Of a DNA stretch of 64,000 nucleotides, positions 11,487-22,886 are shown one piece after another. Each line of letters opens with the position of its first letter. Within the stretch, counting starts at the first letter, position 1. The stretch spans positions 74,286,595 through 74,350,594 of the forward strand of contig NC_044557.1 of the NCBI RefSeq assembly GCF_007565055.1. The letters run 5' to 3'. This DNA is from Rhinopithecus roxellana. Taxonomy: Eukaryota > Chordata > Mammalia > Primates > Cercopithecidae. Under the pieces are notes generated by a model. That model was not told where the DNA came from. It ran no database searches and worked only from the letters and a program-made list of their open reading frames with translations. A program made the translations under genes and the position numbers.

Positions 11487-12827
11487 TATATGGCCTTGTA
11501 ATAACTAAAAAGTGGGCTATCTTGTTTGATTTTTATGATTTCTTTAAACAAGAGATGAAATTAATATAGCCATATCTTTTTGCATATAATCATTGAGATA
11601 TTGGTTGGACCTAAAAACTTATCTTAACTATGTTCTTCATGGCTTTGTGCTGGACATGTCCTTTTCAGTGGAGAGCATCACAAAATATGAATTCTACCAT
11701 TTGTGGGGTCCAACTCCTTAAAACATTTGAAGGCTGATTTGATTTTACCCTTATTTCATTGCTTTGGATTTTTAACAACATGTCTCATGGTCATGTTCTG
11801 TGTCATTTATAGTGTCTTAAACTTATTTAGACATTTATTGTTTGAGAGAATATACTGAATAACATATCTAAATAATAGATTTAGAAATAGTTTCAGAATA
11901 AAGGCAGTCTAAACTTTACTCTGAAAAAGGACAAAAGATACAGTTGAGAGGGTCAGTATTGCTATTACATGTGGAGCATTGTTATTCTGGTGTAAGTCTT
12001 ATTTTAGAAATTAAATGCTATTCCAGTTTTCATGACTCACCAGATTTTTCTGTGAACAAAAGAGGACAATTACAACCTATTATTAAGGCAGTGAATACAT
12101 CACTGCATCAATACAACTTTTTAAAAGTAAGTGACACAGGTAAAGACCCTAGTGGCAAATGCATGTTAGTGGTGATTTTGTAGTTAGTGCTGTCTTAGAT
12201 ACGACTTGAAAGGGATAACCAAGATGCGATAGACTATGACAAATTCTAAAATCACAGAGGAACCTCATTACATAATTTGAGTCAGTCATCTCAGATGGTC
12301 CTTAATGTTTCTTTCATAAGGACCCTCTAATATCAATGTAGCGGATAAGCCTTTGAGAATTAGAGTATTAGTATGTAAGCTATTCAGGACCTGGGAAGAG
12401 GTACTTGGAAGATGAAACACTTCAATTACCCAAGAATGAGAAGCTGGGACTCATAAATAGAAAGAGAACAGGTACGGATCAAGTTTAAATGAATAAACAC
12501 CCATGTAAAGAGGAGATGGGTAAAAATATTACAAAAGCTACTGCCCTTCTCAAAAGTTAGCTTTAATGGTTTCTAACAACTACTTTGATGCAGCATTTTT
12601 ATTCTATGTGATTATTAAATTTGCAAATTTTAGATAATAATGGATGAGTTTTACATTGAAAATTTTAAATGGTTGTTCAGGATGATCCTGAAGAAGGAAA
12701 TAAAAAACTACATTGTTTCGAAGACCTGTGTTTGACGTACCACCTACTTTATAAAATTTTCTGCCTTAGTATTATTCATAATTCTAGCTTCTGTTCTCTC
12801 TCTCCTTCCCCCCACTCCCCACCATTA
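11487..12827. other. Unassigned DNA
   Basis: I recognise no gene or repeat. The 79-codon open frame at 11944-12183 has no recognisable domain and is within chance length. Confidence 0.6.
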
Positions 12828-13094
12828 TTTATTTATTTATTGGAACTGAGTTGTGCTGTGTCTAATAGTCTGGAGTGCAGTGGCACAATATTGGCTCACT
12901 GCAGCTTCCAGGGCTCAAGAAATCCTCCCACTTCAGCCTCCTGAGTAGCTGGTACTACAGGCATGCACTGCCATGCTTGGCTAATTTTTTTAAAAAAAGA
13001 CTTTTGGTAGAGATAGGGTCTCACTGTGTTGCCCCAAGCTAGTCTCGAATGCCTAGGCTCAAGCAATTCTGCCTTGGCCTCCCAAAGTGCTTTC
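12828..13094 (-). mobile_element. Old Alu (AluJ-like), 5' end missing
   Basis: It reads as the reverse complement of an Alu, with an ATTT-rich tail and then diverged right and left monomers. It ends at CCTCCCAAAGTGC, before the usual first bases of the element. The many mismatches suggest an old subfamily. Confidence 0.85.
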
Positions 13095-13565
13095 CTCATT
13101 TCCCAAAATACTGGTTTTCTTACCTAGCTGATCCCTGCATTTTGAGGCTTTCTAAAATGTAAACTAATGTAATACCTTTTTTAAACTATTTATTTCAAAA
13201 CAACTAAATATACTTAAAAGCACAGTGAATATTAAAATAAGCACAACATACTCATCACCTCTATCCAAAACTATTTTCAATATTTTATATTTGTTGCATA
13301 TTTTATATATCACCTATATATTTTATGTGTTTATATATTTATTTTTAGCTACAGCATTTTATAGTACAATACAATAATGGTGACAATTCATCCCTAAATA
13401 TATTAACAACTCTATGTCATTATATCAAAATTACACATAACTTCTGAAAGTTAGCTACTAACATTACTAGATTGTCTAATAACCTGACAACTCATAAGTC
13501 AGATTTCCCCAAGTCATCCCCTGGGGGAGGATGTCAGTATCCAACCAAATATTATTGATTTTATT
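13095..13565. other. Unassigned AT-rich DNA
   Basis: Repeated ATATTTTATATAT-like low-complexity text lies at 13270-13350. I see nothing else. Confidence 0.55.
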
Positions 13566-13574
13566 TATTATGTC

Positions 13575-13879
13575 TCTTTTTTTTTTTTTTTTTTTTGAGA
13601 CGGAGTCTCACTCTATTGCCCGGGCTGGAGCGCAGTGGCCGGATCTCAGCTCACTACAAGCTCCGCCTCCCGGGTTTACGCCATTCTCCTGCCTGAGCCT
13701 CCCGAGTAGCTGGGACTACAGGCGCCCGCCACCTCGCCCGGCTAGTTTTTTGTATTTTTTTAGTAGAGATGGGGTTTCACCGTGTTAGCCAGGATGGTCT
13801 CGATCTCCTGACCTCGTGATCCGCCCGTCTCGGCCTCCCAAAGTGCTGGGATTACAGGCTTGAGCCACTGCACCCGGCC
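13575..13879 (-). mobile_element. Young Alu, AluYR-like (Old World monkey lineage)
   Basis: Full-length reverse-oriented Alu with a T-run and both monomers intact. It carries GGCCGGATCTCAGCTCACT, CCACCTCGCCCGGCTAG and CGCCCGTCTCGGCC, which differ from human AluY and which I associate with cercopithecid AluYR subfamilies. TSD TATTATGTC lies at 13566-13574 and 13880-13888. Divergence is low. Confidence 0.93.
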
Positions 13880-13888
13880 TATTATGTC

Positions 13889-15257
13889 ACTTAAATATCT
13901 TTTCATCTTCCTATTTTTTCCCATAAATATATTATTGGGAAAATAACAGATCAATTGTATTTTAGAATGTTCCACATTTTCTGAATTGATCTTATTTGAC
14001 TCCTGATAATGTCATTTAACTTACTACTCTACTTTTTGTGTTTCAATATTATTAACCCTGTAAAATCTCATAATAGTTTTGTTTATCTCTAATATTTCTA
14101 CATTAAATTATCCTCCATAATGAAGACAAAATTTACTTTAGGAGGCACAAACTTGCTATGATGTTTTTCTTCATAATAAGGTCCAAACTCCTTAGAAGCA
14201 TCTTCAAGACCCTTCACAATCTGCCTTTAATATTCTTTCCTCCACGGGCAGCCTTTTTTTCCTGTCTACAATTCCTCAAGGAAAGCTTACTCAAGCCAGG
14301 AAAAGTAATGTTAGGTCTGACTGGGGGGTAGGATAGAAATTACAATTTTTAAATAAAAAATATGGCCTTAAAATAAGAAATTTGTAACACAGTTGCTTTG
14401 AAGTTGGCCATTAAAATTTTAAATAAATCAAAAAACAAAGCCAACCTCCACTTCTAATCTTATATCTGTTTGGTCTTGCCCTGTATAAGATTTTGTCCTT
14501 TTTAATGGTAGTTTACTCAATATTATTTTACCTTGGATCAGACCCTGTGATACAGACATGAATAAGATTCAGTGTTTTTGTGAACTCCTAAATGTGAATT
14601 ATTTCCACCCTTGTCACCTCAATACACTTACGACACCTTATGTAAGCTCTGCCTTTGAGATTTTAAGCTGAATTCATCCTTACATCTATAGAAACTCCCA
14701 TTACTAATTTTTTTATGGACTTCATATTCGTAACCATATTCTCTAGGCTGTCTTTTGTTATTGTGTATGCTATTTATGTTATTGTCTATGCTATTTATGT
14801 CATTTATTTATTTAAGCATTTTTCTCCTTGTCCAAGGTTGGCTTCTAAGCCTCCTGGGATGATTGCAGAAATTGCTTCTCCAAGGGCCTATCCAAAATCC
14901 TTAATTTCTGTATCACTCTCCTTTCTATGACAGACTGACCTACCCCTTGATGAGTCTTAACACACCCCACTATTGGTTTAGAGTATAATATGGACAAATT
15001 ACATTTAGATAATTCCTAAATTTCTTCCACATGCAATGATTCTTTATTCATATTCCTCAGACTATATACATACCCAATTGATTTCTGTTGTGTAAATGCA
15101 GAATGTTATATTTGACCTTCTTTGAATTTTGTGTTGCTACTTTTAAGATAGAATTCCAACTTGTTGATATGAGTTTTGTCTTTAATGCATAAATGTTCAT
15201 ATTAACAACTTTTTCCAGATTTTAAAAAATCAAGGCATAAAACATTTTTTTATACTG
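13889..15257. other. Mostly unassigned DNA containing an L2 fragment
   Basis: Apart from the L2 piece at 14178-14285 (listed separately) I see no repeat or gene. A short direct repeat (TATGCTATTTATG, twice) lies at 14766-14800. Confidence 0.55.
14178..14285 (+). repeat. L2 LINE fragment
   Basis: AGGTCCAAACTCCTTAG followed by a CTTCAAGACCC-to-CAATCTGCC stretch matches the L2 3' region on the plus strand. It is old and diverged. Confidence 0.6.
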
Positions 15258-15259
15258 AA

Positions 15260-16343
15260 TTTTTTTTAACTTTTATTTTAGGTTCAGGGGTACATGTGGA
15301 GATTTGTTATAATATGTGGGTAAACTCGTTTCATGGCGGTTTGTTGTACAGATCATTTTATCACCCAGGTATTAAGCCCACTGCCCAATAGTTATTGTTA
15401 CAGCATCTCTCCCTCCTTCTACCCTCCACCCTCAAGTAGACTCTAGTGTCTGTTGTTTCCTTCTTTGTGTTCTTAAGTCCTTATCACTTAGCTCCCACTT
15501 ATACATGAGAACATCCGGTATTTAAGGATATTAGCCTCCAGCTCCATCCATGTTCCTGCAAAAGACATAATTTCATTCTTATGGCTGCATTGTATTCCAC
15601 AGTGTATATGTGCCATATTTTCTTTATCTAATCTATCATTTATAGGCATTTAGGTTTATCCCATGTCTTTGCTATTGTGAATGGTGCTGCAATGAACATT
15701 CACATGCCTCTATCTTTACAGTAAAATAATTTATATTCCTCTGGGTGTGTAGCCAGTAATGGTATTGCTGGGTCAAATGGTAGTTCCACTTTTAGCAGTT
15801 TGAGAAATTGTTACATATTGCTCTTCACAATGGTTGAACTAATTTACCTTCCCACCAACAGTGTATAAGTGTTCCCTTTACTTTGCAACCTCGCCAGCGT
15901 CTGTTTTTTGTTTTTCCTTTTTGATTTTTTAATAATAGCCATTTTGACTGTTGGGAGATGGTATCTCATTGTGGTTTTGATTTGCATTTCTCTAATGATC
16001 AGTGATATTGAGCTTTTTAAAATGTGCTTGTGGCCATATGAATATCTTCTTTTGAGAAGTATATGTTCATGTTATTTGCTCACTTTTTAATGGGGCTGTT
16101 TGTTTTCCTCTTGCAAATTTGTTTAAATTCCTTATAGATGTTGGATAAGACCTTTATCCGATGCATAATTTGCAAAAATGTTTCTCCCATTCTGTCGGTT
16201 GTCTGTTTACTCCTTTGATAGTTTATTTTGCTGTGCAGAAGCTCTTTAGTTTAATTAGATTCCACTTGTCAATTTTTGCTTTTGTTGCGATTGTTTTGGT
16301 ATCTTTGTCATTAAATCTTTGCCAGTTCCTATGTCCAGGAGGG
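15260..16343 (-). mobile_element. 5'-truncated L1 (older primate L1, 3' end)
   Basis: Poly-T and 3' UTR text at 15260 are followed by the ORF2 C-terminal region in reverse (CATTGTATTCCACAGTG, CCCACCAACAGTGTATAAG, TCTCATTGTGGTTTTGATTT). It stops near 16343. The 3' UTR differs from the L1PA copies nearby, so an older L1PB or early L1PA subfamily is likely. There is no open ORF2 and no clear TSD. Confidence 0.88.
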
Positions 16344-16724
16344 TAAAATGTTCAATTATAAAGCAATAATTGATGAGAAATGCAGTTTTTAAAATACCTA
16401 GTTGTTTAAATGAATTATACCCTCATTATATAAAATGCATTTATATAATCTGAACCACTGTCAATTATCTCTGATAGGCTGAGAAAATAAAAGAGATTCC
16501 AGTAATCAAAATATCAACTTATTTTGGTGTGATTTATCAGATAGAGGTAAGAAATAAAGAATAGAGGAGAGGTTTGGATAAACTAGAGAAAAAGTAGCTA
16601 ACAAATTATGTAAACTGGAGGTCTTTGGGAAAAAAGTATAAATATTATGCAGATCAGTTTTGAACATTTATATAGAAAACAATGTAATCACTAAGAATCA
16701 ATATAAGTTTTCAAAAAGCAGATG
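16344..16724. other. Unassigned DNA
   Basis: I see no gene or repeat. Confidence 0.55.
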
Positions 16725-16901
16725 AACAAGGAGAAGATGTTCATCTGCAAATCCAGAAGTTGGTGCTCACCATAAACCAGATCTGCTGTTCCTTTGATAT
16801 TAGACTTCTAGCCTCCAGAACTGTGAGAAATAGATTTCTGTCTTTTAAGCCACTTAGTCTATGGTGTTTCCATTATAGCAGCCTGAACTGACTAAGACAG
16901 G
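16725..16901 (+). mobile_element. MLT1-type (ERVL-MaLR) LTR, 3' part
   Basis: The text CTCCAGAACTGTGAGAAAT, then TTTAAGCCACTTAGTCTATGG, and the terminal AACTGACTAAGACA match the end of MLT1 LTRs. The 5' half is missing. Confidence 0.8.
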
Positions 16902-17754
16902 TAGAGTGCCAGGAATCTATCCTAGGATGCTTTGATCACAGGTTTTCTTGCATGCCCAGTACTCTGGGTGAGTTGCAGAAAGTAGAGATCTTTGTTTCCA
17001 GTTAGTAATGTAAGAAAGCACATAGTTGTTTTGGCTGTATAAGCTATTATATGTCCTGAGTGGGCCAAGCATTTCCATTCCCTTTTCTCTAAAATGCAAA
17101 TTTGAACATCATAGTTTTCATACTGTGATTTTACTTATTTTTTCCATTTATAGGTTATTACACATTTTGTCTTCTCCCTAATAAATAAATGGCCAGATTA
17201 TATCCTAGTTTCTTTACTGACTTATCTAACTTCCATTGACCTTACTTTCTTTTAAATAGTATAAGTACTTTTTATAATTTGTTTACAATGTTTGATGATA
17301 AATTATTTGAAGTTTCCCTCACTATTTGTATGTGTTTATGTTAGAGTTAATTTTTTCACCCTATCCTCAAAAATGTCTAAAAATATGCTACATTCGTAAT
17401 GGATGTTCAGCAGTATGTTTTCACAGAAATAATTGTAATGTGAATTTTACTTTTACACCGTTATTCACAAGAAAGCTTGAAGATAAATGCAATCTGAAAT
17501 TCCAAGCAAAATATCAGCTTCCTTGTAAATTGTTTATTAATTCTCTGGATTTCAAATTTTATGGTACAGTTTCAATAGCAAAGTAGAGTGATGGGTGTCC
17601 TTAAGTTTAGAGTAAATGTAAAAAGTGTGACGGGTCTGTCAGTCTCAAGATTTTGATCTGTCTGTTGTTATTTATCCATAAATATCTGTGTTCCTTTTTT
17701 TTGTTGGAAAACATTAAAGGTAGTTAAGTATAAATGTTCTATGCAAATGAATAT
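16902..17754. other. Unassigned DNA
   Basis: No supported gene. Open frames of 60-86 codons here have no recognisable features. Confidence 0.55.
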
Positions 17755-17965
17755 GACTGAGAGCACAGAGATAAAACAAGCTCTCTGGTGTCTTTTATAC
17801 AGACACTAATCCCATTCTTGAAAGCTCCACCCTTGTGATCTAATCACCTCCCAAAGGCCCCAGAACCTAGTAACATCACATTACATTGGGGGTTAGGATT
17901 TCAACATATGAACTTAGGTGGGGTGGAGGTGAGGGGAGCACATTCAGCCCATTGCAATACCTAAC
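17755..17965 (-). mobile_element. MLT1-type (ERVL-MaLR) LTR fragment, reverse
   Basis: The reverse complement carries the MLT1 5' half. On the plus strand it shows ACCTCCCAAAGGCCCC, CATCACATTACATTGGGGGT and TTTCAACATATGAA. It is a separate fragment from the plus-strand MLT1 piece about 0.85 kb upstream. Confidence 0.75.
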
Positions 17966-18955
17966 CAAGCATAGGCAAGGATGGAGCTAAGCAAGCAAGT
18001 AATAGGAATAGTAATGGTATAATAATAATAATGGAATTACACGGGATCACAGAATATATTACAGGCAATTTGGGACACAGAGGTTCTAATGTAGTCCATA
18101 AAGGCAGCAGAAAGTCATGCATGTACCCTGACAGCCCTTTGGTTGAAAAAATAATTTAGTCAATATTCTAGACATTATTATTGAAATTACAGACTCATTC
18201 AGCTGACATAATTCTCTCCACAAAGAAAACTTAGGTTTCTGATCTTGGATAGTAGCACAAAGAGACTGAACTGTATCAGTAGGTAACTAAATGTTTATGA
18301 GGCAAAGAGTAAAATTGTTAGTAATATTCTTGATAAAGAGTTCAATGTAAAGTGAATAAAAATAGATTAGATTGGATGTGATGCAAGGTAAATGATGACT
18401 TGCTATGTTCCTTATTAAATTCAAGTAATATGGGGATAAAAAGCTACATGAATTAGTATCTAAATGAATGTATTGAGGTAAAAGGGGAAAAAAGAATCAA
18501 AAAATAATTTGAAGTTTAGAACAAGGATAATCAAAATATGTTCTTGGGGAATTAGAGAAGGAAGAAAAATAAAATATTTTGAAAGGAAGACTTGACTTTG
18601 ATTTAAGAGAAATTTAATGTAATATTAAATTATAATTTAATGAGATAAAAATGTATTTTCTTATTTAACATAGATTAAATGATGATAACTTTTACTTATA
18701 GAGTCTGCATTATATTACTTCACCAAAAGAAATTGACAAAAATAAAATATTCACAAAGATAATATAAATGGGGTTAACCCCGTATTAGACTTACACAAAT
18801 TTTATATATAATAATGCAAGACCACCTGTGCATGAGCTAAAAATAGTAAAAAGAGCTAAAAACAAAAAATAGCTTTAAAAATGGGTTTTAAATGAAAAGA
18901 ATAAACAAATAAATTATTTAAATAGTTCTATTTATATAAGTAACTGTAATATTGT
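17966..18955. other. Unassigned AT-rich DNA
   Basis: I see no gene or clear repeat. Confidence 0.55.
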
Positions 18956-19300
18956 AATGGTATTGCCTACATTGTCTTACAGGGTTTTTATAGTGTTGGG
19001 TTTTAGATTTAAGTCTTTAATCCATCATGAGTTGATTTTTGTATATGGTATAAGGAAGGGGTTCAGCTTTGATCTTTTGGATATGGCTAGTCAGTTATCC
19101 CAGTTATTAAATAGGAAGTCTTTTCCCCATTGCTTGTTTTTGTCAGCTTTGTCAAAGATAAGATGGTCATAGATGTGCGGCCTTATTTCTGGGCTCTCTG
19201 TTCCGTTTATTGGTCTATGTGCCTGTTTTTGTACCAGTACCATGTTGTTTTGGTTACTGTAACCCTGTAGCTGAGTTTCAAGTCTGGTAACATGCGTGTT
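18956..19300 (-). mobile_element. Isolated internal L1 ORF2 fragment
   Basis: Reverse-oriented ORF2 text (GTACCAGTACCATG, GTCAAAGATAAGATGG, CAGTTATCCCAGT) lacks both the L1 3' end and the upstream region. It is therefore a remnant separated from its parent element, not a complete insertion. Confidence 0.85.
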
Positions 19301-20611
19301 GAGGAGTACATCCCTAATGTGTACATTTAAAATACTTTACATTCCTTAAAATTTTATCACCATCAAAAAAGCTTATCACATGTATAATGCATATAACTGG
19401 GTATTACAGTACAGAAATAGAAAGCAGATATGGCTATAGATATGGAAAATCAGGGAATGATAATCCAAGTCACATGTAAATACTTCACAAATTTTCTTCC
19501 TCTCATTAATATATTTCCTAGTCACTTAAATAAAGTGATTCAGTCACAGGTCAATTTGTGTTACTGATTGCTTATTCCGAATTCTTTAAAAATTATTTAG
19601 GTATTAAAATTGACTTGGTGAAGAGAGCTACATTGCCGTGGAATGTCTTAGTAATCAATTTATACATTAAAATTTACTTGCCCTTTTCCTTCTGTATTTT
19701 CAAACTCAGCATGAGAAGATGTGCCTTTTTTTCATATAATGACAGTGATAATGGCTGTAAGCTTGAATCTACACAAAGGTTTCAATTCTCAAAGAGTTTC
19801 ATTAGAACAAGTCTGATGATCTTTGTGTGTTTAGGAAAGGTTTATATATATCGTTATTTTTTCTAAATTAGCTAATCTAATTATGTACAAGTGCATACAA
19901 GTCTAATGACAACAAATCACCTTCCTCAGTTTATTTAATTTTTCACTATTGTTTATCAACATTTTATAAGAATAAATTATTTCCAGATCCTTGAAGTAAG
20001 ACTGTGAAAATAATGTTGTCCAAGTATAATTGATTCACTAAAGTATCTTGTCTTGAGTAATTTTCACTTAACTGAATATATGTATGAGTGAATATATATT
20101 TTTATCATTAAATCAGTAGAAATCAGAAAAATATACTGTGTAATACTCCAATAAGAACTTTAGATTTGGGATCCACAACACAGAAAATATTTTCTTTGTG
20201 CCATTATTTTCATATGTTTGAGTACAAATATTATTTTATAAAAACTAGTATGATCTCTATCTAGTACTGTGATATTATGGTAATAAAATACAGGTGATAA
20301 AATATTAATATAGGAATAATTCCTTATAAGTTTATTTAACTCCAAATTATTTATATTTCTTAAAACAAGTGATTATTACCTTAAGGCTCAGACACAAAAA
20401 CTGAATGTAGCAATTAAACTTTAGCTAGTGTATTTCTTACTATTCAGTGTACTTGGACAGCTGGAATAGAAAATCAGCTGAGTCTGGCCTCAGTCTTCTG
20501 TAAACTTGGGGTAATAATAATAGTGGTGTCAGAAAGCAGCTTTAAAGCCATGAAAAGCCATTTGTTCTACTTGGAATGAGGATAATGAAGATGACGATGC
20601 TATGATGATGG
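19301..20611. other. Unassigned AT-rich DNA
   Basis: The 102-codon frame at 19558-19866 is the longest here. It has no recognisable domain and its composition follows the AT-rich background, so I do not call a gene. Confidence 0.55.
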
Positions 20612-20825
20612 TGGTACCTAACACTAATACATTGTTTGTTACGTTGAGGCACTAGCCTAAGCCTTTTGTATAAATTAAGTCATTTAATGTCATAACAAAC
20701 TTACAAAGTGTGATTATCTTCGCCATTTTATAAAGGAAAACTGACAAACAATAACATAGTTTAGCTTGCGTATGGTCACACATGTGGCATGTTCTACAAA
20801 CAGGTTTCAAATGCAAAAAGTCTAC
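20612..20825 (-). repeat. MIR
   Basis: Plus-strand text runs GAGGCACTAGCCTAAGC, TAAGTCATTTAATGTC, GCCATTTTATAAAGGAAAACTGA and TGGTCACACATG. This is the reverse complement of the MIR core in the right order, diverged. Confidence 0.7.
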
Positions 20826-20984
20826 TTTCAGAATTTATGTTCTTTTCCTTTCAAACTTCTGTTTCTCATAACTGAAGATTGTCTCTTTTCTGACTTCTCA
20901 TTCAGTGCTGAGCTAAAAAATCACTGATCCAGAGTGACTTCCTAGTATCATCCAGTCTAAACTGGTCTTGCTGCATCCCGTTTC

Positions 20985-21071
20985 CCAATCCCATCACTGT
21001 TGATTCCATTAGCTGCTTTTTTTAAACCCTTTGTAGCACCCTTTCACTATTTAAAACTATCTGTCTGTCTC

Positions 21072-21113
<42 letters not shown>

Positions 21114-21260
21114 CATCCATCCATCCAGTAATTTACTCATCCACCTTCCGTCATGTTTCTTGAGCAAAAAATTTCTCAGTCTTGTTCAGTATTCTATGGC
21201 CAGCACATACAACAGTGACTGGCACTTTATAAATAGTTATTAGGTAGTTGTTCAACTATT
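20985..21260 (+). repeat. L2 3' end with an internal (TCTA)n/(CATC)n microsatellite
   Basis: The segment ends with CAGTGACTGGCACTTTATAAATAGTTATTAG, an L2-like CAGTGCCTGGCACATAGTAGG tail that has diverged. The tetranucleotide run at about 21060-21127 interrupts it. Confidence 0.55.
21060..21127. repeat. (CTAT)n / (CATC)n microsatellite
   Basis: About ten tandem CTAT units are followed by several CATC units, with CTGT units before them. It is a plausible length-polymorphic locus. Confidence 0.95.
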
Positions 21261-21364
21261 TAAATAATAGAATAAATAATTATTATATCTGTAGAATTAA
21301 CTGGATTTTTGTCAGGATTGTTCACCATGAAACATTTTAAAACTATGGGATTAAGAATTATCTA

Positions 21365-21500
21365 AAACTGGGTTTGAACTTCAGTGCTATCATTTTCCAG
21401 ATATATGATCTTACAATGGTTACTGAAGTTCCTTAAGCTTGGTAAATTGTTTACATTGGAAAAATAAAAGTACCTACATTATATGGTTGATTTGAATTTA
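21365..21500 (+). repeat. MIR fragment
   Basis: CTGGGTTTGAACTTCAGTGC, then a diverged GTTACTGAAGTTCCTTAAGC, then AAAAGTACCTACATTATATGG follow the plus-strand MIR order. Confidence 0.6.
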
Positions 21501-22064
21501 AATTTCATTTAAATTCAATGGTACTTGTAAACTTACAGTATCTTTTACATGATCTGCGCTCAAGTGTTAGGTTTGCATATATTGCAGACAGTGACATACC
21601 TGGAATAGAAACAGGGTGGAACATGGAAGAACATTTAATAATGAAGAAGGATCAGATTGATAATAAGAAAAACAACAAAAACTTGGTATCACACTAGCCC
21701 AAAACCAGAATAGGAAGTTTACTCCAGAACCACACTCTACTAATATTTTCTAGGTTTTAGAGGCATAATAGATCATACTGTTTATTCCTTTCTTGGGTTT
21801 AGTCCAATAGAAATATACACACTGCTGTCAGAAAGATGGTGATTATAAGTGGAGAATGTGACTAAGATGGTGGTGACAACAGTTTCCTTATAGTTTAACC
21901 CATTACAAAACTTATCACCCCGCCCAATACTGAAGAAGTTGCTTTAGAGTGCCAGGATCTCCCCTAAAACATTGCCATGCTGTTGAAGAGAGATTGTGTA
22001 CCTTCTGCAGCTCAGCATATCTGAAATAAGAGAAAGAAGCAAGTCTATTTCTTTGCTTATTTTT
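21501..22064. other. Unassigned DNA
   Basis: I see no gene or clear repeat. Confidence 0.5.
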
Positions 22065-22398
22065 TTTTAGAATGCATTTTTTGAAGTATGATTGACATGT
22101 AAAAAATTGTACATACTTAATGTAAACAACTCAATGAGTTGGGAGATAAGCATAAAGCTGTGAAACCATCACCACCATCAAGACAATAGATATATCTATC
22201 ACCTCCTGAAGTTTCCTCCCACCCTCTTTATTATTTTTATTATTGTTAATTTTTTATGGCAAGAACACTTACCATAAGATCTACTCTTCTGGAAAAGTTT
22301 AAGCATACATTGCAGTATTGTTAGCTATAGACACTATGGTGTTAGTAGATCTCCAGAACTTAATTTTCTTGTATAACTGAAACTCTGTACCGTTTCAT
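22065..22398 (-). mobile_element. L1M 3' UTR portion of a twin-primed L1
   Basis: A T-run is followed by reverse-oriented old L1 3' UTR text (TGACATGTAAAAAATTGTACA, GTGAAACCATCACCACCATC, TCTCCAGAACTTAATTTTC, each in short pieces). It ends near 22398, where the sequence switches to plus-strand ORF2. Together the two parts form one L1 with an inverted 5' portion. Confidence 0.75.
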
Positions 22399-22795
22399 TA
22401 GGGATAGAAATTGGCATAGTCTTTGTGGAAAATAGTATGCAGGTTCTTCAAAAAATAGAATTTCCATATGATCCAGCAATCCTGCTTCTAGGTATTTATC
22501 CAAATGAATTAACATCAGGATTCTGAAGAGATATCTGCACTTCTATTTTCATTGCAGCATTATTCACAATAGCCAAAATATGGAAACTACCTAAATATCA
22601 ATTGAGATGTAAATGGATAAAGAAAATGTGATGTATGCATATTATACAATGGAATATTATTCAACCTTAAAGAAGCAAATTCTGCCATTTGTAACAACAT
22701 GGATGAATCTAGAGGGCATTATGCTATGTGAAATAGCCACATACAGAAAGACAAATACTGAAGGATCTCAGTTTTACGTGGAATCATAGACTCCT
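22399..22795 (+). mobile_element. Inverted ORF2 C-terminal portion of the same L1M
   Basis: The plus strand reads the L1 ORF2 C-terminal text: ATGATCCAGCAATCCTGCTT, CATTATTCACAATAGCCAAA and AACAACATGGATGAATCTAG. It lies upstream of the 3' UTR in L1 order but in the opposite orientation. There are many stops. Confidence 0.8.
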
Positions 22796-22886
22796 AGAAT
22801 CATAAAGTAGAATAGTGCCTGCCTGTTCCTTTTCTTAAACTCACCAATGAGATCAGTCGTGTCTGTTTAGGAGAAACACTGACTTT

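Noticed and set aside
19558..19866. 102-codon ORF in unassigned sequence
   Set aside because: AT-driven composition and no domain. A frame of this length is plausible by chance in 64 kb.
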